Source: Opitutaceae bacterium (lineage in GTDB: Bacteria > Verrucomicrobiota > Verrucomicrobiia > Opitutales > Opitutaceae). From it: a DNA stretch of 7,266 nucleotides. Location of the stretch: positions 1-7,266 of the forward strand of contig JAHFTG010000108.1 of the NCBI GenBank assembly GCA_023269455.1, written 5' to 3'. Position numbers and translations under genes: made by a program. The notes below the pieces were generated by a model. It saw only the letters and a program-made list of their open reading frames with translations, made no database searches and was not told where the DNA came from. Numbering within the stretch: position 1 is the first letter of the stretch; each line of letters opens with the position of its first letter. Shown here piece after piece: positions 1 to 5,785 of the stretch.

Positions 1-48
1 CGCCACCAAGCCCTCGCAACCCACCTCGGCTTCAGCCTCACCAGCTAG
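1..48 (+). CDS. Probable 3' end of an unidentified plus-strand gene (partial)
   Basis: Frame 1 is open from the left edge to a TAG at 46-48 and would encode the last 15 residues of a protein, ending HLGFSLTS. Thirteen of its 15 sense codons end in C, matching the codon bias of the well-supported genes in this window. The other two plus frames have no stop here and lack this pattern. If real, it converges on the protease gene whose stop is at 57-59, leaving only 8 bp between them. The piece is too short to name a family, and it could be non-coding. Confidence 0.35.
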   Translation, partial: RHQALATHLGFSLTS

Positions 49-56
49 CCTGGTGC

Positions 57-2021
57 TCAGTTCCCGCCGCCGTTCCTCATCCGCGACACATAGGCCGTGG
101 AGTTGGCCTCGTATTTTTTGAGCACGTCCACGATCGCCCTCCGATAATCGACCTGCATCGGCACGCTTTCCTCCCAGTAAAGGCACGTGCGGTAGTAATC
201 GTAGTAGTCGCCCGATGAGAAATCATTGATGCCGGCTTCGGCAATGTTGCGCATGGTTCGCATCATGTCTTTCACCGCGCCCGCCACTCCGACCCGATCA
301 CGCTTCATCTGCTCGGCATGCGACTCAAAATCGGCGATGATCGGCGCCAGCCGGTCGTTCTCCGCCGCCGCCTTGAAATCGAGCCGGATCACCGACACCA
401 GCGCCTCGGATAAATCGCGAAACTTGTCGATGCGCTCCCCTTGTGACCGCCAGCGCGCCATGTCGATCGCCTCCCATTTGGCGATGCCATCGAGACGGTA
501 GCCAAACCAGCGTTTCTCCACCTTGGTTTGCGCCGTGGCATCGCCCCCCGAGCTTCGGGCCGAACTCGTGCCCTCTTCCACCGCGACCTTGCGCGTCTCC
601 GCATAGGTCGCGACGCCGATCACTTCGTTGGAAACCGTCGAAAAAATGGGGCTGCCGCTATTGCCCGGCTCGAAGTTCGCGTTCACCTCGACCCGCGTCG
701 GACCGACTCCCAGCACCTGCCCGCTGATCTGGGTGGCCACGCCGCCGCCCAGCCGATTGCCCACCACCACGACCTTGTCGCCGATCTTCACGGACGTGAG
801 CACATCCTCGGCGAGCTTGAGCCCGCCCTCCGCCTTGCCGATCCGAAGAATGGCCACATCACTGCCCACCGCACCATACACCGCCAAAACCGGAATGGTT
901 TCGCCGCGCAGATTCTTGAGCGTGATCTTTTTATTTTCGCCCAGCACATGCTCGTTGGTGACGACGAAATCCACCCCGCGTATTTTCGCCATGAAGCCGG
1001 TCGCGGTGCCCTCGTCCCCGTCGATCAGGACGATGCCCGCCATCTGGTCCGCCGAGAGCACCTGCTGCTCGGCCGCGACCGGCGGTGCCATCACCGGCGC
1101 CGTCACAGGGGATGAAGGCCGCCGGGACAGCTCCGGCTGATTGTTCTCCGCACTGCCTGCATACTGCTTGAGATCTTCCACCCGCTCGAAGCCCATTTGA
1201 TCGTCGGTCATGGGATCGGCCGCCGCCGCGGGCACCTGCGCGTCGAAATCGAAGGCCCCCAGTTTTGCCCCGAGGTTCGTCTCATAAATCGTCTCGATCA
1301 TCGTCCGATAAAACCCGGCGCTCCTGCCCTGCTGGCCTACCGTGCGCACGACTGCGCCGCTCTGCTGGTCGATCCAGGCGATGAACGGGCCGCCATCGGG
1401 ACCGCTTCCCTCGACGCGATATACGGCATGTCCCTTCCACGTTTCCGAAGCGACCATCCGCGCATCTCTCAATCCTAGAAAACGGGTCGTCTCATTTTTT
1501 GACGACGCATCCAGCAAGGGGGCCAACGCGGCGAATCCCCCGTTGAAAACCAGCACGCGCGAACGCAGTGTATGCTCGAATTCATCATCCGTGAGGATGT
1601 TTTGCTCGGCTGATCGGTTGCCGGAATTGCCAAACGAAATCAATTTCCCCGCCGCAACCCCCATCTTGACCATCAAAAACCCCGAAGGGCGCGGCATCTG
1701 CGGGTTGTTCATCGCCGCCTTCCCCGTGTATTTGATGAACGACCAACCCGCCGCATACCAGTCGTCCGGAGATTTCTTTTTCAAGATAATCACACGATAA
1801 CTGTTTGGAGGGCCGACCCCCGCCTGCCCCGGTTGCAATTCCCGCAGCGAAAGCCACACTTCCCGCTGATAGGCCTGCACCGTCACGCCTTCGCTTCCCC
1901 CATAGGCGGCTTGCGCGCGCGCCAGCACGGTCTCCGCAGTCTCTTCGCCGGCCCTGCACCACGTGACGGTCACGATGGCCGGGAAAATAACCAAAAATAG
2001 TCCGAAGATGCTTTTACGCAT
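57..2021 (-). CDS. Exported trypsin-like serine protease with LolA-like N-terminal region
   Basis: This is a 654-residue protein. Residues 1-24 look like a Sec signal peptide: RK near the start, a hydrophobic core, and a likely cut after CRA. The cysteine at 22 is preceded by W and does not fit a lipobox. Residues about 28-265 resemble LolA/RseB-type beta-sheet domains: a start of the type TVLARAQAAY, an SGAVVRT turn, and an ending of the type GAFDFDAQVP. A Pro/Ala-rich linker follows (about 295-318). Residues about 325-475 are a trypsin-fold protease domain with His358 in TNEHVL, Asp388 in GSDVA and Ser455 in PGNSGSPIF, so the triad is complete. No PDZ domain is visible, which separates it from DegP/HtrA. 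The tail (about 504-654) holds a WFGYRLD motif and predicted helices. Expected location is the periplasm or cell surface; the substrate is unknown. The start is the first ATG and is the one that gives the signal peptide. The protease call is strong; the LolA-like call is fold resemblance only. Confidence 0.82.
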   Translation of the reverse strand: MRKSIFGLFLVIFPAIVTVTWCRAGEETAETVLARAQAAYGGSEGVTVQAYQREVWLSLRELQPGQAGVGPPNSYRVIILKKKSPDDWYAAGWSFIKYTGKAAMNNPQMPRPSGFLMVKMGVAAGKLISFGNSGNRSAEQNILTDDEFEHTLRSRVLVFNGGFAALAPLLDASSKNETTRFLGLRDARMVASETWKGHAVYRVEGSGPDGGPFIAWIDQQSGAVVRTVGQQGRSAGFYRTMIETIYETNLGAKLGAFDFDAQVPAAAADPMTDDQMGFERVEDLKQYAGSAENNQPELSRRPSSPVTAPVMAPPVAAEQQVLSADQMAGIVLIDGDEGTATGFMAKIRGVDFVVTNEHVLGENKKITLKNLRGETIPVLAVYGAVGSDVAILRIGKAEGGLKLAEDVLTSVKIGDKVVVVGNRLGGGVATQISGQVLGVGPTRVEVNANFEPGNSGSPIFSTVSNEVIGVATYAETRKVAVEEGTSSARSSGGDATAQTKVEKRWFGYRLDGIAKWEAIDMARWRSQGERIDKFRDLSEALVSVIRLDFKAAAENDRLAPIIADFESHAEQMKRDRVGVAGAVKDMMRTMRNIAEAGINDFSSGDYYDYYRTCLYWEESVPMQVDYRRAIVDVLKKYEANSTAYVSRMRNGGGN

Positions 2022-2041
2022 GGGGCAACGCCGCTAGTTGG

Positions 2042-3118
2042 ATGAGCGACCCCGCCACTCCACCTTACCGAAAATTTCCGGCAACACCAAATACCGCGCC
2101 TTTTGTGAATTGTGAAACCTTAGACTGGGCCATCCTCGACCGCCTCCGCGCCGGCTTCCTCGGCGGCACCGCCGCCGCCGGCCCCTATTGGCAGTCGCCC
2201 GCCGATCTCGCCCACTACGACGCCACCTACGCCGAACGCATCGGCTGGAAATGGGACGCCGTCCTCGCCGAACTCACCCGGCGCCACTGGCGTCCGCGCA
2301 CCCGCACGATCCTCGACTGGGGCTGCGGCAGCGGCGTGGCCGGCCGCCGCGTTCTCTCAGCCTTCAGCCCGGACAACTTCGACTCGCTTCACGTCTGGGA
2401 TCACTCACCGCTCGCCCGCGAGTTCGCCGCCACCCGCGCCCGCGCCGAATTTCCTTCGCTCGCCGTCGCCGAATTCGCCGACACCGGCCAACCCCTCGGC
2501 CTGCTCGTGATCAGCCACGTCCTCAACGAACTCCCCGCCGACGCCCTCACCCAACTCCTCTCGCTGATCGCCCGTGCCGAAACCGTCCTCTGGGTCGAAC
2601 CGGGCAACCACGTCGTCAGCCGCCAGCTCATCACTCTCCGCGAGACGCTCACCCCCACCTTCCACATCGTCGCCCCCTGCCCGCACCAAAACGCCTGCGG
2701 ACTCCTCACCGACGGCAACGAACGCCACTGGTGCCACTTCTTCGCCGAGCCGCCCCCCGGCGTGCAAAACGACTCCGACTGGGTCCGCTTCGGCCACCGC
2801 GCCGGCGTCGATCTGCGCAGCCAAGCCTACGCCTACCTCGTCCTAGAAAAGAACTCCGCCTCCGATTCCGAGCTCTCAGCTCTAGCCTCTCAGCTCTCAG
2901 CTTCCCCCTCCGCGTCCGCCCGCATCCTCGGCCGCGCCGAACACTTCAAAGGCTACGCCCGACTCCTCTCCTGCGAAGCCTCCGGAGTCTCCTCGGTGGA
3001 ACTCCAAAAACGCACAGATCCCGAGTTCTACAAAGAGCTAAAAAAAGACGCCAGTTACCCGCTCTACCGTTGGACGCGCGATGATCGCGGCCGCATCATC
3101 GCCGCCGAACGCGTTTGA
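2042..3118 (+). CDS. Rsm22/METTL17-type SAM-dependent methyltransferase with four-cysteine motif
   Basis: This 358-residue protein has a class I SAM-binding motif, LDWGCGSG, at residues 91-98. An acidic strand end follows in VWDHS (118-122), and there is an ISHVLNEL segment (157-164). Its second half carries PCPH...AC (Cys213, Cys219), WCHF (Cys231) and a distal LLSCEASG (Cys311) followed by KR. This is the cysteine arrangement of the Rsm22 family, whose mitochondrial members (METTL17/Rsm22) act in small-subunit assembly and have been shown to bind a 4Fe-4S cluster. I infer a ribosome-related role here, and the rsmG gene next to it fits that. Residues 277-288 are encoded by a 7-bp tandem repeat. 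The first 21 codons have unusually AT-rich third positions, so an in-frame GTG at 2105-2107 (giving 337 residues) is a real alternative start. The enzyme's target, and whether it methylates at all, cannot be read from sequence. Confidence 0.8.
   Translation: MSDPATPPYRKFPATPNTAPFVNCETLDWAILDRLRAGFLGGTAAAGPYWQSPADLAHYDATYAERIGWKWDAVLAELTRRHWRPRTRTILDWGCGSGVAGRRVLSAFSPDNFDSLHVWDHSPLAREFAATRARAEFPSLAVAEFADTGQPLGLLVISHVLNELPADALTQLLSLIARAETVLWVEPGNHVVSRQLITLRETLTPTFHIVAPCPHQNACGLLTDGNERHWCHFFAEPPPGVQNDSDWVRFGHRAGVDLRSQAYAYLVLEKNSASDSELSALASQLSASPSASARILGRAEHFKGYARLLSCEASGVSSVELQKRTDPEFYKELKKDASYPLYRWTRDDRGRIIAAERV
2871..2905 (+). repeat. Five-unit heptanucleotide tandem repeat inside the Rsm22-like gene
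   Basis: Five consecutive 7-bp units are AGCTCTC, AGCTCTA, GCCTCTC, AGCTCTC and AGCTTCC. The array encodes a Ser/Leu/Ala-rich stretch at residues 277-288, between the third and fourth candidate metal-ligand cysteines. This is a plausible surface loop or linker, so the insertion would be tolerated. Because 7 is not a multiple of 3, changing the unit number by anything other than three would shift the frame. Confidence 0.85.
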
Positions 3119-3120
3119 AC

Positions 3121-3226
3121 CCCGGCGGCATCAGCCGCCCCTCCGGTCAACCGTGAAGGCCATTGACCGAAACCGCTCCCACCGAATCGCCCCATTGGGC
3201 GATTCTCTTAGTGGTTAAAAACTCCG
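3121..3226 (+). repeat. 106-bp dispersed intergenic repeat, copy 1
   Basis: This segment matches 6344-6449 at 102 of 106 positions with no gaps. The differences are at 3141, 3146, 3148 and 3165. It fills nearly all of the gap between the convergent Rsm22-like gene (stop 3116-3118) and rsmG (stop 3237-3239). It contains three possible hairpins. The first is a 6-bp stem at 3124-3129/3134-3139 with loop ATCA. The second is a 7-bp stem at 3144-3150/3163-3169. The third is a 9-bp stem at 3184-3192/3197-3205 with loop CATT. It ends in TTAGTGGTTAAAAACTCCG. No protein is evident in it. It may act as a two-way terminator or be a small non-autonomous mobile element; neither is shown. Confidence 0.93.
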
Positions 3227-3236
3227 TGGATCGAAA

Positions 3237-3905
3237 TCACTTCCTCCGCACCGCGCACACCACCTGCACCGGCGTCTCCAGCCAGCCCTGGCCGCACGTC
3301 AGCACCGAGGTGCCGACATCCGCCCCGAAAGGCTTCAACGCCTCCCCCGCCGCCGCCAGTTCCTCCACCGCGCGGTCGCCCTTCATCGCCAGCAATCGCC
3401 CGCCGATCTTCGCATGCGGCAGGCTCCAGCCCGCGAGCTTGTCCAGCGCCGCCACCGCCCGCGAAGTGACCACGTCGGCCTCGCACGCTTTGATCACATT
3501 CGACTTCCCCCGCCGCACCGTCACGCGCGCGCCGAATCTAAACCGCAGAATCATCTCCTGCAAAAAATCACAACGCCGCTGCAACGGCTCGACCAGGATC
3601 ACCTGGATATCCGTCCGCACCAGTGCCAGCACCAGCCCCGGCAACCCTGCGCCCGTGCCGATGTCCGCCACGCGCTCGCCCGGCTTGATCAATTCCGCCA
3701 GCGCCGCGCAGTTCAGCAGATGCCTGTCCCAAAGCCGCGGCACCTCGCGCGGCCCGATCAATCCGCGCACAACGCCCTCGGTTGCCAGTTGCTGCCCGTA
3801 AGTCTCCAGCCGAGCCACCACCTCCGGCGCAAAGATGCCCGTCACCGAGGATGGCGTGGGCGGCAACGGTTCGGGCGTAAAAGGGAGATCGTTTTCCTGG
3901 GTCAT
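3237..3905 (-). CDS. rsmG: 16S rRNA (guanine527-N7)-methyltransferase RsmG
   Basis: RsmG (GidB) transfers a methyl group from SAM to N7 of G527 in the 530 loop of 16S rRNA; in other bacteria its loss gives low-level streptomycin resistance. From the chosen start the protein has 222 residues, near the usual 205-220. It has the family's RHLLNCAAL at 61-69, the SAM-binding VADIGTGAGLPG at 79-90, an acidic residue in ILVEPLQRR (about 103-111), and the SRAVAALDKL motif at 148-157. The frame stays open upstream to an ATG at 4062-4064, but those residues are Gly/Ser-rich and unlike the family. They would also overlap the divergent small gene. I therefore prefer the ATG at 3903-3905; the ATG ending at 3923 is a close alternative. 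No Shine-Dalgarno sequence helps decide. It converges on the Rsm22-like gene, with repeat copy 1 between them. Confidence 0.95.
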   Translation of the reverse strand: MTQENDLPFTPEPLPPTPSSVTGIFAPEVVARLETYGQQLATEGVVRGLIGPREVPRLWDRHLLNCAALAELIKPGERVADIGTGAGLPGLVLALVRTDIQVILVEPLQRRCDFLQEMILRFRFGARVTVRRGKSNVIKACEADVVTSRAVAALDKLAGWSLPHAKIGGRLLAMKGDRAVEELAAAGEALKPFGADVGTSVLTCGQGWLETPVQVVCAVRRK

Positions 3906-3982
3906 GGTGGCGGGGGCGCGCATGGATTTGCCGCCGCCATCGCCCGGGTGCAAAACCATTCCGCCCGATCTCACCGCCGCGC

Positions 3983-4010
3983 TTGACTCGCGCCGCCCGC
4001 TTCCTGCACT
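3983..4010 (+). promoter_or_regulatory. Candidate sigma-70 promoter for the small basic protein gene
   Basis: A good -35 box, TTGACT (3983-3988), lies 16 bp before a weak -10 candidate, TGCACT (4005-4010). Transcription would start near 4017, giving a leader of about 20 nt that is A-rich just before the ATG at 4036. The position between two divergent genes is right for a promoter. The -10 match is poor, so this is tentative. Confidence 0.35.
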
Positions 4011-4035
4011 CTCACCGACTACATTTACAAAACCT

Positions 4036-4152
4036 ATGGGCCAACAATCTAACAAGCACATCAAGAAAAAGCGCCGCGTTGCCTACCACAAACGCCGCAA
4101 AGCCGCCGCCGCACTGGCCGCCAAAAAAGCCGCCCCCAAGGCGAAGAAGTAA
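4036..4152 (+). CDS. Tiny highly basic protein, possibly ribosome- or nucleic-acid-binding
   Basis: This 38-residue protein has 11 Lys and 4 Arg and no Asp or Glu. It begins MGQQSNKHIKKKRR, has an aromatic residue in the VAYHKRR segment (15-21), and ends in an Ala/Lys tail. The N-terminal MGQ..NK..KK.RR..Y.KR pattern resembles small hypothetical basic proteins I recall from verrucomicrobial genomes, though I cannot confirm this. Support for a real gene comes from its own candidate promoter upstream and a strong intrinsic terminator starting 23 bp after the stop. Its position between rsmG and rimO also fits. The frame is open further upstream, but that sequence reads antisense to rsmG and this ATG follows the candidate promoter. 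The composition suits binding to rRNA or DNA; a ribosomal or nucleoid role is inference. Confidence 0.75.
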   Translation: MGQQSNKHIKKKRRVAYHKRRKAAAALAAKKAAPKAKK

Positions 4153-4175
4153 CCTGCCCGTTATTCGATCCTTTT

Positions 4176-4204
4176 AAAACCGCGGCCCTCCAGCCGCGGT
4201 TTTT
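4176..4204 (+). terminator. Strong intrinsic terminator after the small basic protein gene
   Basis: A perfect 11-bp stem pairs 4176-4186 with 4193-4203 around a 6-nt loop, CCTCCA. Its inner seven pairs are all G-C. It runs into five T residues at 4200-4204. The A-run at 4176-4179 gives it a weaker terminator shape on the other strand as well. It separates the small gene from rimO, so rimO probably has its own promoter in the remaining 51 bp, where I see no convincing boxes. Confidence 0.92.
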
Positions 4205-4255
4205 CCATTTACCGTCCCTCCCGTTTCCCGCCCACCGTCCACGCTCCGTCCCGCC

Positions 4256-5668
4256 ATGATCACCGTCAGCCTCATCTCCCTCGGTTGCGCCAAGAACCTC
4301 GTCGATAGCGAGATGATGATCGGCCACCTCCATCAAGCCGGCATGAGCGTGATCCCCGACGCCGAAAAAGCCGACGTCGTCATCGTCAACACCTGCTCCT
4401 TCATCGATTCCTCCAAGGAAGAATCCATCGGCCACATCCTCGAGGTGAACAAAAACCGCGGCATGCGGAAGCGGAACAAAAACCAGAAGCTCATCGTCGC
4501 CGGCTGCATGGCCCAGCGCTTCTCGAAAGACCTCCCCGACGCCCTCCCCGAAGTGGACGCCTTCATCGGCCTCGACCAGATCACCAAGATCGTCCCCGTC
4601 ATCGAGGAAATCTACGCCAAGGAACGCGGCAAAAACGAAGCCCCCAAGTCCTTCATCGAAGGCAAGTCCACTTGGATTCCCGACTACGACACGCCCCGTT
4701 TCCGCCTCACGCCAAAACATTTCGCCTACCTCAAAATCGCCGAAGGCTGCAACCACCGCTGCACCTTCTGCATCATCCCGCAGATCCGCGGACGCCACCG
4801 CTCCCGCACCGTCGAGAGCGTTGTCGCCGAGGCCCGCCGTCTCGTCGCCGAGGGCGTGAAGGAGATCAACCTGATCTCCCAAGACACGACCTACTTCGGC
4901 ATGGACACCTGGGAGCAGCGCCCCAACCCGCGCACGCCCGTCGATTCCTCACGCGGCACCGCGTTGACGACCCTCCTCCGCCAGCTCAACGCCATCGAAG
5001 GCGATTTCTGGATCCGCCTCCTCTACACGCATCCCGCCCACTGGTCCGACGAACTCATCAAGACCATCGCCGAGTGTCCAAAGGTCGCCCGCTACATCGA
5101 CATTCCCCTCCAGCACATCAGCGACCGCATGCTCGGCCTGATGCAGCGTGAGACCAGCGGCGACTACATCCGCGACCTCATCAAACGCATCCGCGCCGGC
5201 ATCCCCGGCATCGCGGTCCGCACCACCTTCATCGTCGGCTTCCCCGGCGAGACCGATGCCGACGTCGAGGAACTCTGCCAGTTCATCCGCGACACCAAGT
5301 TCGAGCGCCTCGGCGTCTTCCGCTACTCCCAGGAAGACGGCACCCGCGGAGCCAAGATGGCCGACCAGATTCCTCCAAAAATCAAGGAAGCCCGCTGGCA
5401 CAAGACCATGGCTCTCCAAAAGGAAGTCTCCGCCCAAGTGAGCGCGACCTTCGTGGGAAAAACCCTCCGCGTGCTCGTCGAGGAACCCGGTGTCGCCCGT
5501 GGCGAAGCCGACGCCCCTGACATCGATGGCCGCGTTTACATCCCCCGCGAACTGCCCGTCGGCGAATTCATCGAAGTAACCATCACCGGCCACCACGACT
5601 ACGACCTCCTCGCCCTCCCCGAAGGCGTCGAGCCCAAGGAATACAAAGTCGCGAAGCAAGCGCAGTGA
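4256..5668 (+). CDS. rimO: Ribosomal protein uS12 methylthiotransferase RimO
   Basis: RimO is a radical-SAM enzyme with two 4Fe-4S clusters. It adds a beta-methylthio group to the conserved aspartate of ribosomal protein uS12 (Asp88/89 in E. coli numbering). At 470 residues it is slightly longer than the E. coli enzyme. The N-terminal MTTase domain has the RimO-typical SLGCAKNLVDSE (Cys11), NTCSFI (Cys47) and GCMAQ (Cys84). The radical-SAM core has EGCNHRCTFCIIP with Cys165, Cys169 and Cys172. RTTFIVGFPGET (322-333) and FRYSQEDGT (355-363) follow, and a TRAM domain spans about 395-456. CAKNLVDSE and the Asp-containing TRAM region separate it from MiaB, and all six cluster cysteines are present. 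The start is the first ATG, placed just before the conserved SLGC. A 117-bp gap with inverted heptamer arrays separates it from the DUF1802 gene downstream. Confidence 0.97.
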   Translation: MITVSLISLGCAKNLVDSEMMIGHLHQAGMSVIPDAEKADVVIVNTCSFIDSSKEESIGHILEVNKNRGMRKRNKNQKLIVAGCMAQRFSKDLPDALPEVDAFIGLDQITKIVPVIEEIYAKERGKNEAPKSFIEGKSTWIPDYDTPRFRLTPKHFAYLKIAEGCNHRCTFCIIPQIRGRHRSRTVESVVAEARRLVAEGVKEINLISQDTTYFGMDTWEQRPNPRTPVDSSRGTALTTLLRQLNAIEGDFWIRLLYTHPAHWSDELIKTIAECPKVARYIDIPLQHISDRMLGLMQRETSGDYIRDLIKRIRAGIPGIAVRTTFIVGFPGETDADVEELCQFIRDTKFERLGVFRYSQEDGTRGAKMADQIPPKIKEARWHKTMALQKEVSAQVSATFVGKTLRVLVEEPGVARGEADAPDIDGRVYIPRELPVGEFIEVTITGHHDYDLLALPEGVEPKEYKVAKQAQ

Positions 5669-5675
5669 TTCTGGA

Positions 5676-5774
5676 GAAGTAGCGAGTAGTAGGTAGCTAG
5701 TAGCGAGCATCTGAACCACTACCCACCCGCGATTTCCGCCTACTCACTACCCGCTACTCGCTACCCACTACTTT
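5676..5774. repeat. Inverted pair of degenerate heptanucleotide arrays between rimO and the DUF1802 gene
   Basis: The left arm (5676-5703) is four 7-bp units: GAAGTAG, CGAGTAG, TAGGTAG, CTAGTAG. The right arm (5740-5774) is five units of the opposite sense: CTACTCA, CTACCCG, CTACTCG, CTACCCA, CTACTTT. One more CTACCCA unit sits between them at 5719-5725. The arms are imperfect reverse complements and could form a long hairpin in RNA after the rimO stop. The right arm ends in TTTT, so it might act as a weak terminator. No gene is visible in the gap. Confidence 0.85.
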
Positions 5775-5785
5775 TCCTCCGCCCC

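Noticed and set aside
16..24. Cys22 of the protease precursor as a lipoprotein anchor (protein residues 19-22, VTWC)
   Set aside because: The residue before the cysteine is Trp rather than Gly, Ala or Ser, so ordinary signal peptidase I cleavage is more likely. The coordinates given here are residue numbers in the protein.
2188..3084. Plus-strand open frame rich in Arg and Pro inside the Rsm22-like gene
   Set aside because: Its composition is the typical shifted-frame shadow of C-ending codons, while the overlapping frame has clear SAM and cysteine motifs.
3184..3205. The 9-bp repeat hairpin as a classical intrinsic terminator
   Set aside because: The stem is good, but neither side has a run of T residues directly after it. 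A terminator role is only a hypothesis.
3163..3801. Plus-strand open frame opposite rsmG beginning in the repeat
   Set aside because: It is antisense to rsmG, with Ser/Pro/Thr-rich low-complexity translation. It gives no reason to think the repeat drives a gene.
4061..4882. Long minus-strand open frame (273 codons) opposite rimO
   Set aside because: It lies antisense to the conserved rimO frame, is Gly/Asp/Val-rich as expected from the reverse of GC-rich codons, and shows no domain.
4908..4969. Extra loop in RimO (residues about 218-238)
   Set aside because: E. coli RimO has a loop of similar length at this point, so it is not unusual.
5676..5774. Heptamer arrays as a CRISPR array
   Set aside because: Units are 7 bp, directly adjacent and inverted between arms, with no repeat-spacer pattern and no cas genes nearby.
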